A DNA stretch of 9,838 bases from CAYOSU01 sp964541255 (GTDB taxonomy: Bacteria; Bacillota; Clostridia; Christensenellales; CAMQZB01), in the NCBI GenBank assembly GCA_964541255.1, contig CAZIPL010000053.1:1-9838 (forward strand). Reading direction: 5' to 3'. The notes below the pieces were generated by a model. It was given only the letters and a program-made list of their open reading frames with translations. It was not told the origin of the DNA and did not search any database. The position numbers and the translations under genes were made by a program. Below are positions 1 through 5,979 of this stretch, in pieces (the first letter of the stretch is position 1; each line of letters begins with the position of its first letter).

Positions 1-649
1 AGTTGATTTTTTTTGACAACGTCGTTCCGATGATAGTTCCGACTGCCATTCCCGAAAGTGAGTAGGGAAGATACGGCAAAACCTCGGGCGTGAAATTGCC
101 GTGAAGAAGCTGCGTAACTAAGTTTACGGAAAAGGTGAATATAAAGAAAAATTGCAACGTGGAGTTATATTCAACCGCGTCATCCGTCACGTTGAGAAGG
201 TATATAACAGCCGGCGGTCCTCCCATATTGCATAATCCGCCGAGCATACCCGAAAGTGTTCCAACGGCAATTTGCGTCGGGACGTTCTTTTTCAATCTGA
301 TTTTCGTGCTGAAAAAGATGAAGTATATCGATAAAAGAATGAGCGTAACGCCCAACACTTTTTTAAGTATTCCGTCGTCGAATGATTTGACGAGCGTAAC
401 GACGCAAATAATGCTAATTACGGCGCAAATCGTAGGAAGGACAATAAGCTTAAAATTGACCTTTTTTATGTTCCTTAGGGCGATATAAATAAACATCGGG
501 CCGCACGTCAAAAGCCCTATAATCTGGGCTGTTTTATAGGGAAGAAAGGCAGAGAGAACCGACATCGTGATCATTGAGAATCCAAACCCTGTCGTTCCTT
601 GCACGAAGCTTCCGAAGAAGCATAAAATTGCGATCCAAATGTAATCCAT
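1..649 (-). CDS. TauE/SafE-family membrane permease, partial at left edge
   Basis: This is a polytopic membrane protein of the sulfite exporter TauE/SafE family, which moves small, often sulfur- or carboxylate-containing anions across the cytoplasmic membrane. The substrate cannot be told from sequence. The minus-strand frame is open from ATG at 649 to the left edge (216 codons seen; the family is commonly about 250, so the C-terminal end is missing). The family's repeated Gly-rich segments are visible: QGTTGFGFSMIT near residues 17-28 and GMLGGLCNMGGPP near 134-146, the second being the usual G-GGPP hairpin. Long hydrophobic stretches lie around residues 5-13, 68-86, 100-114 and 165-178. An in-frame TAA four codons upstream fixes the ATG at 649. 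No Shine-Dalgarno precedes it, and a promoter-like -10 ends six bases before the ATG, so the message may be leaderless. The gene is divergent from the peptidase gene. Family assignment is firm; transport role is by family only. Confidence 0.88.
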   Translation of the reverse strand, partial: MDYIWIAILCFFGSFVQGTTGFGFSMITMSVLSAFLPYKTAQIIGLLTCGPMFIYIALRNIKKVNFKLIVLPTICAVISIICVVTLVKSFDDGILKKVLGVTLILLSIYFIFFSTKIRLKKNVPTQIAVGTLSGMLGGLCNMGGPPAVIYLLNVTDDAVEYNSTLQFFFIFTFSVNLVTQLLHGNFTPEVLPYLPYSLSGMAVGTIIGTTLSKKIN

Positions 650-655
650 ACAAAT

Positions 656-684
656 ATTTTAGTACAAAAAAATTCGTTTGTCAT
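656..684 (-). promoter_or_regulatory. Predicted promoter of the TauE/SafE gene
   Basis: On the minus strand, ATGACA (684-679) and TAAAAT (661-656) are 17 bp apart, each one mismatch from the sigma-A consensus. Transcription would begin at about 649-650, on or next to the A of the ATG. This agrees with the lack of any Shine-Dalgarno. Prediction only. Confidence 0.4.
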
Positions 685-692
685 TGTTTTTC

Positions 693-721
693 TTGCATTA
701 TTTTCTCATTTAATATATTAT
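693..721 (+). promoter_or_regulatory. Predicted promoter of the M28 peptidase gene
   Basis: TTGCAT (693-698), a 17-bp spacer, then TATTAT (716-721) would start transcription near 728 and give a leader of about 23 nt carrying GGAG at 739-742. Its -35 lies only 8 bp from the -35 of the divergent permease promoter, so the two could compete for polymerase or share a regulator. Prediction only. Confidence 0.38.
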
Positions 722-750
722 TTAGAAAGAAAATATACGGAGATTTACAT

Positions 751-1674
751 ATGAAATATACGTCATTTAGCTATTTTAGAAAATTTGCCGATTTTCTTTC
801 GAACGGAATCGGCGTAAGACCTGTCGGCTCCAATGCGCTTTGGCTTGCTGGAGAGTATATTTATAAGCGTATGGAGGATTTAGACCTTAATCCGAGCGAA
901 CAGCCTTTTGTTTATGTAGACAAAAAAGATTCCGAATTCAATATCTTCAACGTTGTAGGAAATATCGAGGCGACGGTTGAAGAAAAGCGAGTAATTGTTT
1001 TTTGCGCGCATTACGACACCGTGCCGTCATCTAAAGGCGGTATCGATAACACTACGGGTGTTGCTGTCGTTATGTCGATTGCAAACGCAGTCAAAGAGCT
1101 TCTCAACGGAGCTTCTTGCGACAAAAAGACGGCGCTTGAAGAGTTGCTCAAAACAACTACATTGCGTTTTCTCGCTCTTGCCGGCGAAGAAGTCGGATGC
1201 GTAGGAAGCAAAGCGTATTTGACGCGAACGACGAAAGAGGATAAAGATAAAATATATTGCGTCTATAACTTCGATATGTTTATGAGTAAGTTAGAAGACG
1301 ATTCCGCGCTTGTTCTCAATACCATGGGTGGATACGATAACGGCGGCAATTATGTTCAAGGCTCGGACGAAAATCCGTTTGATAACAGAGTATCTAAGGC
1401 TGTTTTATCTGGATATAACGAATACTCTTTAGAAGTCGGAAAGACATACGAAATTTGGACGCCGAGAAATTACGGTCATTCCGACCATCAATCTTTCCAC
1501 GAAGTAGGAATTGAGTCTGCAAACGTAACGATAAGAGGATCTAAGCGCGTCAACGGCAAACTTCCCGACGGCTATCATACGGAACGCGACGTTTACGACG
1601 AATTAATGTTCAAGCTCGACGAATGCGAATTCTTCCTCGAATGCGTATTCCGTTCGTTATTCTTCGTAAAATAA
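751..1674 (+). CDS. M28-family zinc metallopeptidase (aminopeptidase-like)
   Basis: Probable di-zinc exopeptidase of family M28, 307 residues. The family's metal and catalytic signature is present in order: H87-Y-D89, D99 in GGIDNTTG (bridging Asp), E146-E147 (general base and metal ligand), D175 in YNFDM, and a late His, best placed at H276 in GYHTERD. The segment GHSDHQSF (242-249) matches the usual S/T-D-H-x-x-F stretch before it. No signal peptide or membrane segment is seen, so it should act on peptides in the cytoplasm. I chose the ATG at 751 because GGAG (739-742) sits 8 nt upstream. An in-frame ATG at 574 would add 59 residues, lacks a Shine-Dalgarno and would overlap the divergent permease. 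The gene is alone in its unit, and the stop codon lies inside a hairpin. Family is confident; substrate unknown. Confidence 0.9.
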   Translation: MKYTSFSYFRKFADFLSNGIGVRPVGSNALWLAGEYIYKRMEDLDLNPSEQPFVYVDKKDSEFNIFNVVGNIEATVEEKRVIVFCAHYDTVPSSKGGIDNTTGVAVVMSIANAVKELLNGASCDKKTALEELLKTTTLRFLALAGEEVGCVGSKAYLTRTTKEDKDKIYCVYNFDMFMSKLEDDSALVLNTMGGYDNGGNYVQGSDENPFDNRVSKAVLSGYNEYSLEVGKTYEIWTPRNYGHSDHQSFHEVGIESANVTIRGSKRVNGKLPDGYHTERDVYDELMFKLDECEFFLECVFRSLFFVK

Positions 1675-1690
1675 TTTATTTTACGAAGAA
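1660..1690. terminator. Perfect 13-bp hairpin over the peptidase stop codon
   Basis: TTCTTCGTAAAAT (1660-1672) and ATTTTACGAAGAA (1678-1690) are exact reverse complements around a 5-nt loop, with the TAA stop at 1672-1674 in the stem top. No T-tract follows directly, so it may be a 3' end stabiliser or a weak terminator backing up the one at 1739-1787. Confidence 0.5.
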
Positions 1691-1738
1691 TTAGCCTGTT
1701 TTTGGTAATTACAAGCACGTTTATAGTAAAAAATAAAT

Positions 1739-1787
1739 AGGATTGTCTCAGTTATTCTTCGGAATAGGAAAGTCAATCCTTTTTTTA
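1739..1787 (+). terminator. Intrinsic terminator with cUUCGg tetraloop
   Basis: The outer stem pairs AGGATTG (1739-1745) with CAATCCT (1774-1780). An inner stem TATTC-TTCG-GAATA carries the very stable C(UUCG)G tetraloop. A run of T (1780-1787) follows the stem. This closes the peptidase unit and isolates the rubrerythrin gene downstream. Confidence 0.82.
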
Positions 1788-1793
1788 TTCCTT

Positions 1794-1842
1794 CGATTAT
1801 AAAAACTTTTATCTTGTCAATAATAGGATAAAACTATAATCG
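1794..1842. promoter_or_regulatory. Bipartite inverted repeat in the rubrerythrin control region
   Basis: CGATTATA (1794-1801) and TTTTATC (1807-1813) are mirrored by GATAAAA (1827-1833) and TATAATCG (1835-1842). This makes an imperfect inverted repeat of 8 + 7 bp with a 13-bp centre. A possible -35, TTGTCA (1814-1819), sits in the centre and a TATAAT (1835-1840) in the right arm, 15 bp apart. The repeat ends where the Shine-Dalgarno GAGGTG (1842-1847) begins. It could be an operator or a leader hairpin. It does not match the known PerR box well. Confidence 0.4.
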
Positions 1843-1851
1843 AGGTGTAAT

Positions 1852-2379
1852 ATGAAACTTAAAGAAAGCGAAACCTATAAAAATCTTCAAGCCGCATTTG
1901 CCGGTGAATCGATGGCGAGAAACAAATATACTTTTTTTGCCGAACGTGCAAGAAAAGACGGTTACGTCGAAATAAGCAAAGAATTTTTGACTATTGCGGA
2001 TAACGAAAGAGCGCACGCGGAAGTATGGTATAAGCTTATCGAGGGAATAGGAACGACGGAAGCGAATTTAAAAACAGCGGCAAAGGGGGAAAATTACGAA
2101 TGGTCAACAATGTATTCCGACTTTGCTAAGACTGCGAAAAAAGAGGGCTTTAATGATATTGCCGCAAAATTCGATATGGTCGCAAAAATAGAAAAAATGC
2201 ACGAAAACGCCTACTTAGAGCGTTCGGAAAACGTCGAAAACGACAAGGTTTTCAAAAAAGATAAGTCTGTTACGTGGGTATGCGAAAATTGCGGATATAC
2301 TTATGACGGCAAGTCTGCGCCGGAAAAATGCCCCGTTTGCGCTCATTCGATAAGCTATTATTCCGTTAAAAAGTGTTAG
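1852..2379 (+). CDS. rbr: Rubrerythrin
   Basis: A cytoplasmic non-haem iron peroxidase that reduces hydrogen peroxide in anaerobes using electrons from rubredoxin or NAD(P)H-linked partners. The protein is 175 residues. The N-terminal four-helix ferritin-like domain (about 1-130) carries all di-iron ligands in the classic spacing: E19, E52 with H55 (ERAH), E80 and E83, and E114 with H117 (EKMH). A short C-terminal rubredoxin-like domain has two Cys pairs, C144-x2-C147 and C160-P-V-C163, to hold the FeS4 iron. Nothing is missing. Length is slightly below the 190-residue Desulfovibrio type, consistent with the compact rubredoxin end. The start ATG at 1852 is preceded by GAGGTG (1842-1847). The gene stands alone after a strong terminator, so control is likely through the 1794-1842 region. 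No partner rubredoxin or PerR gene is in the window. Confidence 0.97.
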   Translation: MKLKESETYKNLQAAFAGESMARNKYTFFAERARKDGYVEISKEFLTIADNERAHAEVWYKLIEGIGTTEANLKTAAKGENYEWSTMYSDFAKTAKKEGFNDIAAKFDMVAKIEKMHENAYLERSENVENDKVFKKDKSVTWVCENCGYTYDGKSAPEKCPVCAHSISYYSVKKC

Positions 2380-2457
2380 TTTTATTTTCTTTATAAAAAT
2401 TAAAAAACACTCATTATGTGATTTTTGTGATATTTTTCCGACCCTATATTTATTTCC

Positions 2458-2487
2458 TTGTATCTATCGGAGAAAAAGTTGTATAAT
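2458..2487 (+). promoter_or_regulatory. Predicted promoter of the GT4 glycosyltransferase
   Basis: TTGTAT (2458-2463), an 18-bp spacer and a consensus TATAAT (2482-2487) predict a start near 2494 and a leader of about 80 nt. The rest of the 195-bp gap after rubrerythrin is AT-rich with only weak stems. No good terminator for rubrerythrin was found. Confidence 0.55.
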
Positions 2488-2574
2488 AATGAACAAGAAG
2501 CGAAAATTGTTCGTTTTATTAGTTCGAAGTAATGCAATTTTTTATCATCGAAATCGATTTGTTTAGGTATTTAT

Positions 2575-3765
2575 ATGGAAAAAATTCTTCACACGGCACA
2601 ATTTATCGATTGCTATTATCCCGTCATCGACGGCGTTGTTACGGTTGTAGATAACTATGCAAGGCGACTCAATACCGAAAATTCCTCTTCCGTCGTAGTA
2701 ACGGCTAAGGCGATAGGGTATGACGATTCGAAGCTTTCGTATCCGATAATAAGGTGTGAGGCTTTGAACTACAAAAAGAACATCTACGGCTTGCCGCTTC
2801 CCGTTTTCGACTTGCCTTTCAGACGCGAAACGGAAAGCTTGCCGCTCGATATCGTGCATTGTCATTCTCCCGCATCTGTCGGGAAATACGGCATAACTCT
2901 TGCTAAAGAAAAGGATATTCCGTCGATAATCACCTTTCATTCTAAGTTTTATGACAATATTTTGAAGGTAGTTAAACTCGATCCGCTGACGAAGCTTCCT
3001 ATGGCGTACGTCCTTGACGCATTCAATCGTGCTGATTTTGTTTGGGCGGTATCGGAAGGCTCTGGCGAAGTTCTCAAAAGCTATGGCTATAAAGGGGATT
3101 ACGAGGTTGTCGAGAACGGTTGCGAGATGAAAAAATATGACTTCACGCAAATTGAAAGAAAAGCGTTTGACGAAAAGTACGGCATAAAGGAGAATGATGC
3201 TGTTCTTTTGTTTGTCGGACAGATAATAAACCACAAAAACGTAAAGTTTTCTCTCGATGCCGTAAACGAGCTTAAAAAGCAAGGCATGAAAATAAAATTT
3301 CTTTTAGCGGGAACGGGCTATAATTACAATGAAATAGTCGAATACGCCGAAAAACTCGGGCTTTCCGAAGCGTGTTTTATCGGTAAAGTTTCCGATAGAG
3401 AAGAGCTTTCGAAGTTGTATACGAGAGCAGACCTTTTCCTTTTCCCGTCGTCATACGACAATGCTCCGCTCGTAGTTATGGAAGCTGCCGCTTGCGAAAC
3501 TCCATCCGTTGTCATGAAAGGTTCGACGTGCGCCGAAAAAGTATCAGACGGGGTGAACGGCTATATTACGAGCGATGACCTAACGTATTACGCTGGGAAG
3601 ATAAAGGACGCGTTGTCAGATAAAGAAAAGCTCGACAAAGTATCTAAAGAGGCTCGCGTAACGATAGGCAGAAACTTCGATTCCGTCGTAGACGAAGTTA
3701 AGGATAGATATAAAGAATGTATACGGCTATATAACCTAAGAAAAGCAATAGCCGTCAATGAGTGA
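2575..3765 (+). CDS. GT4-family glycosyltransferase (GT-B fold)
   Basis: Transfers a sugar from an activated donor to a lipid or glycan acceptor at the inner face of the membrane; which one is not evident. At 396 residues it is normal for the family. The N-terminal Rossmann domain opens with VIDGVVTVV (17-25, the acceptor-side Gly loop) and contains FHSKF with H122. The C-terminal donor domain shows VENGCE (179-184), VGQIINHKN (214-222) where GR-x-x-x-KN is usual, LLAGTG (243-248) and the E-x7-E nucleotide-sugar motif in altered form: D295-x7-E303 within SSYDNAPLVVMEA. The layout recalls 1,2-diacylglycerol 3-glucosyltransferases and related enzymes, but this is only a guess. The start at 2575 has a weak AGG (2565-2567) seven bases upstream. 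It has its own promoter and a strong terminator at 3886-3934, so it appears monocistronic. Confidence 0.9.
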   Translation: MEKILHTAQFIDCYYPVIDGVVTVVDNYARRLNTENSSSVVVTAKAIGYDDSKLSYPIIRCEALNYKKNIYGLPLPVFDLPFRRETESLPLDIVHCHSPASVGKYGITLAKEKDIPSIITFHSKFYDNILKVVKLDPLTKLPMAYVLDAFNRADFVWAVSEGSGEVLKSYGYKGDYEVVENGCEMKKYDFTQIERKAFDEKYGIKENDAVLLFVGQIINHKNVKFSLDAVNELKKQGMKIKFLLAGTGYNYNEIVEYAEKLGLSEACFIGKVSDREELSKLYTRADLFLFPSSYDNAPLVVMEAAACETPSVVMKGSTCAEKVSDGVNGYITSDDLTYYAGKIKDALSDKEKLDKVSKEARVTIGRNFDSVVDEVKDRYKECIRLYNLRKAIAVNE

Positions 3766-3795
3766 ATTTAGAGTCAAATGGCAATTTATAAATCA

Positions 3796-3864
3796 CAAAG
3801 TATATGGCTTACGCAAAAGCCGATAATTCGCTGTAAAATAACTACTTTGTAGAACATATACTTT
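3796..3864. repeat. Inverted repeat with two alternative right arms
   Basis: AAAGTATATG (3797-3806) is exactly complementary to CATATACTTT (3855-3864). The overlapping ACAAAGTA pairs as CAAAGTA (3796-3802) with TACTTTG (3843-3849). A small stem GGCTT/AAGCC (3806-3810 and 3817-3821) lies between. The two long pairings exclude each other. It lies between the glycosyltransferase stop and its terminator, so it would be in the 3' untranslated RNA. Confidence 0.45.
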
Positions 3865-3885
3865 TTATATTGCAAAACGTCACAC

Positions 3886-3934
3886 TAAACGCAATGATTT
3901 ATGATATTTAAAAGTCATTGCGTTTAATTTTTTT
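3886..3934 (+). terminator. Intrinsic terminator of the glycosyltransferase
   Basis: TAAACGCAATGA (3886-3897) and TCATTGCGTTTA (3915-3926) form a perfect 12-bp stem with a 17-nt loop, followed by a T7 run (3928-3934). The stem is strong enough to work as a terminator despite the large loop. Confidence 0.85.
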
Positions 3935-3967
3935 GTTTCGTTCTAAAACATTTGTTGCAGAAAACAC

Positions 3968-3997
3968 TTTACAAACAATATCGCTTGGGAGTATAAT
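3968..3997 (+). promoter_or_regulatory. Predicted promoter of the DUF4097 lipoprotein
   Basis: TTTACA (3968-3973), 18 bp, then TATAAT (3992-3997). The predicted start is about 4003-4004, which would place the hairpin 4004-4021 at the very 5' end of the message. Confidence 0.6.
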
Positions 3998-4003
3998 CAA
4001 TCT

Positions 4004-4021
4004 GCTTTGAAAAATCAAAGC
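4004..4021 (+). promoter_or_regulatory. 5'-terminal mRNA hairpin abutting the Shine-Dalgarno
   Basis: GCTTTGA (4004-4010), loop AAAA, TCAAAGC (4015-4021): a perfect 7-bp stem directly followed by GGAGG (4022-4026). In such a position a stem can protect the 5' end from RNases while leaving the ribosome site open, or tune access to it. Confidence 0.5.
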
Positions 4022-4035
4022 GGAGGTATATGGTT

Positions 4036-4908
4036 ATGAAAAAAATATTTGCGGTTTTGATTGCGGTTGTTTTGATGCTGAGCTTTTCTTCGTGCGGCTA
4101 TAATAATCATAATAAGTATAAAACGAACTATAAAAACTATTCCGACAAAGAAAAGTACACCGCAGGCAATTTCGAATATGAAGCTTCTAAGATAAGCGAA
4201 ATTGACTTGAATTGGGTGAGCGGAAGTATTACCTTGGTTGAATCTGACAGCGACACGCTTTCTGTTTATGAAAACGGAACGGAGCTTAACGAACATCAAA
4301 AGCTTCATTGGAAGATAGAGAACAACGTCTTGACCATTCATTTTTGCGAGTCGGGGTATGTCGGTGATTTTATCGGCGAGAATAAAAAGCTGACCGTCGA
4401 GCTTCCGAAAAACATCGACGTATGCGTATCTTCCGTAAGTGCAGGTGTTTTTGCCGAAACGCTTGAACAAAAGGTTGTTGATATCGATATGGTGTCAGGC
4501 GACGTTGTAATAAACAAAGTTATATGCCCTGATATAAGCATTGTCGGTGTGAGCGGAGAAGTAGAGCTAAATAACGTAACTTCCGACGAGGTCGAAATCA
4601 ATGTGGTATCGGGCGATGTTAAAGCACTTTTAGCTTCGTGCGATAGGCTTGATATAGAATCTGTTTCCGGGAAAATCGAAGTTACTTCGTCAAATGCGAG
4701 AAAAATGACATTCAATACCGTGAGCGGAAAGGTTCTTTTGACGTTAAATAATCTCGGCGCTACCGTTTCGACAAAAACGACGAGCGGAGATATAAACGTT
4801 GACGGAGCAAAGGTCAGCGGCAAAAACTACGTTTTCGGCGACGGCGCGGCAATCGTAACTATAAAAACCGTTTCGGGAAATATGACGGTAAAGGAAACCG
4901 ATAACTAA
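4036..4908 (+). CDS. DUF4097-type beta-solenoid lipoprotein
   Basis: Secreted, membrane-anchored protein of unknown function with DUF4097-type repeats. Residues 1-19 are a signal peptide (KK, then a hydrophobic core) ending in FSSC, so C20 is the likely lipid-modified residue. A polar, Asn/Tyr/Lys-rich linker (21-45) follows. From about 130 onward, VSG-type turns recur at V134, V153, V172, V191, V210 and V229, exactly 19 residues apart, then near 249, 260 and 279. Each is followed by a short beta strand (SGDVVI, SGEVEL, SGKIEV), as expected for a right-handed beta-helix. An earlier VSGSITL at 61-67 belongs to a less regular N-terminal part. I prefer ATG 4036 over ATG 4030 because GGAGG (4022-4026) is 9 nt from the former and only 3 nt from the latter. 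Family members often sit beside PspC or HTH regulators; none is here. Confidence 0.85.
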   Translation: MKKIFAVLIAVVLMLSFSSCGYNNHNKYKTNYKNYSDKEKYTAGNFEYEASKISEIDLNWVSGSITLVESDSDTLSVYENGTELNEHQKLHWKIENNVLTIHFCESGYVGDFIGENKKLTVELPKNIDVCVSSVSAGVFAETLEQKVVDIDMVSGDVVINKVICPDISIVGVSGEVELNNVTSDEVEINVVSGDVKALLASCDRLDIESVSGKIEVTSSNARKMTFNTVSGKVLLTLNNLGATVSTKTTSGDINVDGAKVSGKNYVFGDGAAIVTIKTVSGNMTVKETDN

Positions 4909-5007
4909 AAATTATTATCCGAATAAATAGTGTTTTCTTTCTTTGATTATCGAAAAACGTTTTTTGCAAAAGCGACTTTTTAGGGCAATCGAATAATTTC
5001 AACAAAT

Positions 5008-5035
5008 TAAGGCGCGGGAATTTTCTTGCGCCTTA
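5008..5035 (+). terminator. Possible terminator downstream of the DUF4097 gene
   Basis: TAAGGCGC (5008-5015) pairs with GCGCCTTA (5028-5035) around a 12-nt loop. It is the only GC-rich stem in the gap. The sequence after it is TAATATTG rather than a T run, so termination efficiency is doubtful. Confidence 0.45.
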
Positions 5036-5108
5036 TAATATTGTCAAAAGAAATACATTTTTTAGTTGGTATTTAGTCAAGTGCTCTTTCAAAAGGCATA
5101 GATAATTT

Positions 5109-5155
5109 TCGTTTTATTTGGTATTTTGTTTAGACGATAAAACGATTTATCGTTT
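5109..5155. repeat. Overlapping palindromes with competing pairings
   Basis: TCGTTTTAT (5109-5117) is complementary to ATAAAACGA (5137-5145). The same right-hand segment also lies in the hairpin ACGATAAA-ACGA-TTTATCGT (5134-5153) and in AAACGAT-TT-ATCGTTT (5140-5155). These pairings cannot all form at once. The element lies about 130 bp upstream of the kinase-like gene's promoter. Confidence 0.4.
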
Positions 5156-5287
5156 AAAAGCTAAAAGTATTTTGAAAAATCATACCGTAAAATATCATTA
5201 AAATTATGTCTATAGCGGAGTTTCATAGTCTTCATATTTTTTTTAATATTATTGTAGTATTGTCTAAAATCCATAAAAAATTCACTC

Positions 5288-5316
5288 TTGACAAGTGAGG
5301 TTTTTTGGAATAAAAT
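5288..5316 (+). promoter_or_regulatory. Promoter of the kinase-like/ABC unit
   Basis: Consensus TTGACA (5288-5293), a 17-bp spacer and TAAAAT (5311-5316) predict a start near 5322-5323. The leader is then about 20 nt and carries AAAGGAGG (5328-5335), an almost ideal Shine-Dalgarno 7 nt before the ATG. Confidence 0.7.
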
Positions 5317-5342
5317 ATAATTATCTTAAAGGAGGTATTCAT

Positions 5343-5978
5343 ATGGACAAATTCATCATAACTCTCGGAAGAGAATTCGGAAGCGGCGGAAGAGAAATTG
5401 CCGAAAAACTATCCGAAAACCTCGGAATAAGGTACTACGACAAAGAGATAATCGAAATCGCCGCTCAAGACAGCGGATATATAAAGCAGCTTTTCGAAGA
5501 TCACGACGAAAAGCGTGACGTAACGTTCGGAGTCAACGATATAGGCGGACACGGCATACCGTTCAGCTCTTTTTATTACATCGGCGATACTTTGAATGCC
5601 GATACGCTTTTCAGACATAAAATGGAAACGATAAAGAAACTTGCCGAAAAAGAGAGCTGTATTTTTGTAGGACGTTGCGCCGATTACGTACTTCGCGACG
5701 AAAAGAATCTGTTAAAAGTGTTTATCACTTGCAACGACATGGAAAAGAGAAAACAGCGCGTTCTTTCCCGCCATCCCGAAATAACCGAAAAGCAGGTAAC
5801 AAACTATATCAAGCGCACGGATAAAAAGCGTGCCGATTACTATTCGTTCTATACGGATAACGAATGGGGTAGCGTAAAGAACTACGATATAATAGTCGAT
5901 ACCGCGGTTTTCGGTATTGACGGAGCCGCAAGACTTATCGCCGACGCGGTAAAAGAAAAGCTTCAACAAGCCAACTAA
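5343..5978 (+). CDS. Cytidylate kinase-like family protein
   Basis: P-loop kinase of the cytidylate-kinase-like group (Cytidylate_kin2/AAK6 type), 211 residues, cytoplasmic. True Cmk phosphorylates CMP and dCMP; the substrate of this group is not established. The nucleotide-binding loop is LGREFGSGGREIA (8-20), where two Gly replace the usual GK spacing, typical for this group. YYDKEII (31-37) resembles the Cmk substrate-side segment. VGRCADYVL (109-117) follows, then RTDKKRADYY (158-167), the lid-type segment with Lys/Arg, and YDIIVDT (181-187) near the end. I start at ATG 5343 because AAAGGAGG lies 7 nt upstream. An in-frame ATG at 5295 falls inside the promoter and is unlikely. The stop is one base from the ATG of the ABC-type gene, so the two are probably cotranscribed and translationally coupled. 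Confidence 0.87.
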   Translation: MDKFIITLGREFGSGGREIAEKLSENLGIRYYDKEIIEIAAQDSGYIKQLFEDHDEKRDVTFGVNDIGGHGIPFSSFYYIGDTLNADTLFRHKMETIKKLAEKESCIFVGRCADYVLRDEKNLLKVFITCNDMEKRKQRVLSRHPEITEKQVTNYIKRTDKKRADYYSFYTDNEWGSVKNYDIIVDTAVFGIDGAARLIADAVKEKLQQAN

Positions 5979-5979
5979 T

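Larger units (their letters stand above)
4909..5342. other. 434-bp intergenic region without a gene
   Basis: No open frame with a ribosome site was found on either strand. The region holds an AAAAACGTTTTT palindrome (4953-4964), a GC-rich hairpin (5008-5035), overlapping palindromes (5109-5155) and, at its right end, a promoter (5288-5316) and Shine-Dalgarno for the kinase-like gene. Between about 5160 and 5285 it is plain AT-rich sequence in which I recognise nothing, including no known riboswitch. Confidence 0.6.

Noticed and set aside
135..488. Open frame of 117 codons on the plus strand
   Set aside because: It is antisense to the TauE/SafE gene, whose minus-strand frame shows clear family motifs. 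The plus frame has no ribosome site or recognisable domain.
574..750. Upstream extension of the M28 peptidase to an ATG at 574
   Set aside because: It would overlap the divergent permease gene, has no Shine-Dalgarno and adds residues unlike the family. ATG 751 has GGAG at the right distance.
2489..2566. 25-codon open frame (MNKKRKLFVLL...) just before the glycosyltransferase, looking like a leader peptide
   Set aside because: Its ATG overlaps the predicted -10 and lies upstream of the predicted RNA start, and no Shine-Dalgarno is present.
2563..3282. 239-codon open frame on the minus strand
   Set aside because: It is antisense to the well-supported glycosyltransferase and is a codon-pattern shadow with no motifs or ribosome site.
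3804..3836. 10-codon open frame MAYAKADNSL
   Set aside because: It is too short, has no Shine-Dalgarno, and lies in a 3' untranslated region.
4015..4823. Minus-strand open frames of 151 and 161 codons
   Set aside because: They are antisense to the DUF4097 gene; their Ser/Thr-rich content simply mirrors the repeated VSG codons.
5295..5342. Start of the kinase-like gene at ATG 5295
   Set aside because: This ATG falls within the promoter spacer, upstream of the predicted RNA start, while AAAGGAGG fits ATG 5343.
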